A DNA stretch of 64,000 nt from Bacteroidales bacterium. GTDB taxonomy: Bacteria; Bacteroidota; Bacteroidia; Bacteroidales; UBA932. Shown one piece after another: positions 61,786-64,000 of this stretch. The DNA lies in assembly GCA_017438975.1 (NCBI GenBank), contig JAFRUH010000025.1, forward strand, positions 248,001 through 312,000. The letters are read 5' to 3'. Numbering within the stretch: position 1 is the stretch's first letter; every line of letters begins with the position of its first letter. Below the pieces are notes generated by a model. That model worked only from the letters and a program-made list of their open reading frames with translations, did no database searches and was not told where the DNA came from. The position numbers were made by a program, and so were the translations under genes.

Positions 61786-61803
61786 GAAATTCAGGATGCC
61801 GGA

Positions 61804-64000
61804 TCAGTATTTGACGACGACCGTCGGATCGAGCGGGTAACGGCCGAAATCCTTCCCATAGATTGCCAGGCCGCCGTCACAGTCCTCCGGAACGGTGAAG
61901 CGGATGACGGCCTTCCGTTCCCTCACGATCTCGTCCACGGGAAGACTCCCCAAAGGAAGAGGCATCCGGATCAGTTCTCCGTAGGAACCGCCTTCCCGGA
62001 TTTCCGGGACGAAAGGCTGCGCCCCCCAAGAGAGGATGCCCCTGTGGTCTGCAGGATCGTCCGCAAGGTCGCATCTGCCCACCACGACCCCGTTCACAGA
62101 CACTTCCAACTTGGACGGCCAGGGACGGGTATCGGTCATCGCATAGGAATTCAGGGACTTGCAGTGATCGAAAGTGCCTTTACCTAGCATGTAATCCCCT
62201 TCGATCTCATTCCCCTTCCTGTCTTTCCCGAACTTCTCCTTGGCCGATGCCTCGAAGACCAGCTCGACGGAACTGATGTCGGTGAACCGGAGGTCTTCCG
62301 GCAGGTCGAGGGTATACTCGAAACTGCCGTGGCCGAAACCATTGACCTTCAGTCCGTCAAAGACCGTCGTGACCCCCTGGGACCAGTTCCGGGCAGACAT
62401 GTCGGCAGGTCTGAGGGTGAATGTCCGCACATTCTCGGGGATGGCGTCGGCTCCGTCCTTGACGCGGAAGACGGTGAAATTGTGATGCAGGGCATCTCCC
62501 TTTTCATTCCTGAGCGTCATCCGGAGCCAGTATACGCCGTTCATTTCAGGGACATGGACCCGCTGCGAAGCCACCGTCCCGCTGAGGAAAGGTTTGAACG
62601 GGATGGGCAAAGAAAGTTTCTCGAACTCCCGGAAGGATCCCATGCTGTCATACCCGACCAGTTCGGTGTCGAGCGTCAGCTTGCCCGGATCCCTGTCGGT
62701 CATGAAGGACCCGTAGAAGGAAAGGTTCACCCACTCGCCGGCCTTGTTCTCGGTATAGAGATATTTTTCCGGTAAGATGTAACAGGCGCTCTGGAAATCG
62801 GCCATGGTCATGCCGGGGACCAGGTCTCCCAACCCGTCGATCTTCGGAGAACGGTCATACTGGACATAACCGTTCCACTCGTTGATGACGTCGTGATGCT
62901 CGGTATAGAGCCAGCCGGCGCACTTGGGATTGCGGCGGAAAGCGTCGATCATGACGTGGTAATCCCAGGTGAAGTCACAGTCCCCGGCGCTTCCGCGATA
63001 CCCCCAGACGTTGCCGCACTCGCTGTTGATCATCGGCTGGTCGCCTTGGAGGTTCCCCTTTGTGAAATTGAAGGGACTGCCCGGATAAGTCTCCGTGACA
63101 TAATGGGTTATCTCTCTGTTCCAATCCCAGCCGGGACGGTAGGAGTGCCAGGAATTGATATCGGTCTCGACATGGTCATGGTGACAGGCGCTCTGGTCTT
63201 CGACGAGTCGGGACGGATCCAGGCTCTTGGTCAGGCGGTACATCGAACGGACCCATTCCTGGGCATCTGAGGTATAGCCGCCTTCTTTGTAGCGGAGCCC
63301 CCAGGTCTCGTTGAAGTTGACCCAGGCGAAAATGGAGGGATGGTTGTAGTCCCGTTCGACCTGGGCGCGGAGACAGTTCTCCCAATCCTCACGGGCCTCG
63401 GGGACCGGTTCTCCCCAGAAATTGGGCGTATCGGCCATGATCAGGAGGCCGAGTTTATCGGCCCAGTAGAGCTTCCGGGGAATCTCGACCTTGATATGGA
63501 TCCGGTTGCCGTTCAGACCGAGATCCTTCGAGATCCGGATCTCATTTTTCATGAACTCGTCGCTGGGGAAGGTATAGAATCCTTCCGGATGGTAGCTCTG
63601 GTCGAGACAAAGCTGCAGATAGACGGGCTTTCCGTTCAGGGCGACATAGTTGAAATCCGCCCCGGGGAAAGGCACGACGCCGATTTTCCGCTGTCCGAAA
63701 TAGGAATCGACGGAATCTTCCGTTCCAAGGGAAGCCTTGACCTCATACAGGAAAGGGTCGTCGAGGTCCCAGAGGTGCTGGTCCTTGATGGGGATGGTGA
63801 AACTGGCCTTGTCCTTTCCCCCGATATCTTCCGCGAAGGGTTCCTGCCCGCCGGTCTTGAAATCAAGCCTGAACTGCTCTCCTTCGGCCGCCGGAGCGGA
63901 GAGCGCCACATCGACACGGACCGCGGACCGGTCGATGTCCGGAGTGAAATGGAGGGAGGAAATATAGTTCTGTCCGCGGGCCTCGAGATAGACCGTCTGC
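61804..64000 (-). CDS. GH2 glycoside hydrolase (N-terminus beyond the window)
   Basis: At least 732 residues of a family 2 glycoside hydrolase; the frame is open to the right edge, so the start is missing. A sugar-binding/Ig-like part is followed by a TIM barrel with LNGNRIHIKVEIPRK, the acid/base Glu in VNFNETWGLRY and the nucleophile Glu in MINSECGNVWG. The C-terminal half has further beta-sandwich domains (GTFDHCKSLNSYAM, PSKLEVSVNGVVVG). It is not the LacZ type: the NEAGNG motif and C-terminal LacZ domain are absent. Beta-galactosidase, beta-mannosidase or beta-glucuronidase activity cannot be decided. A signal peptide cannot be checked. Confidence 0.88.
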   Translation of the reverse strand, partial: QTVYLEARGQNYISSLHFTPDIDRSAVRVDVALSAPAAEGEQFRLDFKTGGQEPFAEDIGGKDKASFTIPIKDQHLWDLDDPFLYEVKASLGTEDSVDSYFGQRKIGVVPFPGADFNYVALNGKPVYLQLCLDQSYHPEGFYTFPSDEFMKNEIRISKDLGLNGNRIHIKVEIPRKLYWADKLGLLIMADTPNFWGEPVPEAREDWENCLRAQVERDYNHPSIFAWVNFNETWGLRYKEGGYTSDAQEWVRSMYRLTKSLDPSRLVEDQSACHHDHVETDINSWHSYRPGWDWNREITHYVTETYPGSPFNFTKGNLQGDQPMINSECGNVWGYRGSAGDCDFTWDYHVMIDAFRRNPKCAGWLYTEHHDVINEWNGYVQYDRSPKIDGLGDLVPGMTMADFQSACYILPEKYLYTENKAGEWVNLSFYGSFMTDRDPGKLTLDTELVGYDSMGSFREFEKLSLPIPFKPFLSGTVASQRVHVPEMNGVYWLRMTLRNEKGDALHHNFTVFRVKDGADAIPENVRTFTLRPADMSARNWSQGVTTVFDGLKVNGFGHGSFEYTLDLPEDLRFTDISSVELVFEASAKEKFGKDRKGNEIEGDYMLGKGTFDHCKSLNSYAMTDTRPWPSKLEVSVNGVVVGRCDLADDPADHRGILSWGAQPFVPEIREGGSYGELIRMPLPLGSLPVDEIVRERKAVIRFTVPEDCDGGLAIYGKDFGRYPLDPTVVVKY

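Noticed and set aside
1..64000. CRISPR arrays, rRNA operons, tmRNA, RNase P RNA
   Set aside because: I scanned for regularly spaced repeats and for the familiar conserved segments and saw none.

Overview
The window reads as a chromosomal segment of a Bacteroidota bacterium, most likely order Bacteroidales. The evidence is: many promoters of the Bacteroidetes type (a -7 box TAnnTTTG with a TTG/TTTG about 19-23 nt upstream); few Shine-Dalgarno sequences except at rpsU, rpmA and one lipoprotein gene; the 29-residue bL38 gene after hup; and Bacteroidota families such as BACON, Omp28, fimbrillin-like, GLUG, DUF6029, PepSY-like and GH92 proteins. Base composition is moderately GC-rich by eye. Genus cannot be fixed from the window.

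Layout. 1-7.7 kb (minus strand): a Xer-type recombinase cut by the window edge, cca, a small HSDR_N-type protein, a secreted GH2 beta-galactosidase and a lipoprotein GH3 beta-glucosidase, closely packed. 7.8-9.2 kb (plus): rpmH, tadA, a YhhN-type membrane protein. 9.2-14.4 kb (minus): a secreted GH31 enzyme followed by hrpB. 14.6-17.3 kb: tRNA-Gln, a DJ-1 protein, a membrane zinc peptidase and alr. 17.3-22.6 kb (minus): lon, ung, coaD, a double-thioredoxin protein and a ribbon-helix-helix-like protein. 22.7-24.8 kb (plus): hup, bL38 and an RNase G/E gene.

24.9-45.4 kb (minus) is the striking part: twelve genes head to tail with gaps of at most about 21 bp, led by rhaB-rhaA-rhaT and a GH92 alpha-mannosidase. 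After these come four large lipoproteins and several smaller envelope proteins: BACON repeats joined to Omp28-type thioredoxin domains, a fimbrillin-like/LRR/M64 peptidase, a fimbrillin-like/GLUG/BACON/Omp28 protein, a TlpA-type thioredoxin and a DUF6029-like beta-barrel. I read it as one transcription unit that couples sugar use to a secreted thiol-redox, adhesin and protease set. It is the best candidate here for an undescribed system.

45.4-46.05 kb is a gene-poor stretch rich in inverted repeats. 46-52.6 kb carries lnt, a PASTA protein, rluD and a large outer-membrane beta-barrel protein. 52.6-58.4 kb is housekeeping: ruvC, serS, rpmA, rplU, an AAA ATPase, a sirtuin, rpsU with a strong Shine-Dalgarno, and prmA. 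At 58.2-61.7 kb the unit 'prmA 3' end plus tRNA-Leu(UAG)' occurs twice, flanking a second GH92 gene and a PepSY-like gene. The second prmA copy is only a diverged C-terminal fragment that still carries the tRNA promoter. A GH2 glycosidase runs off the right edge.

Glycan breakdown recurs (GH2 twice, GH3, GH31, GH92 twice, rhamnose catabolism), which suggests a gut or other host- or plant-glycan-associated saccharolytic life. No SusC/SusD pair, CRISPR array, rRNA or complete mobile element was seen.
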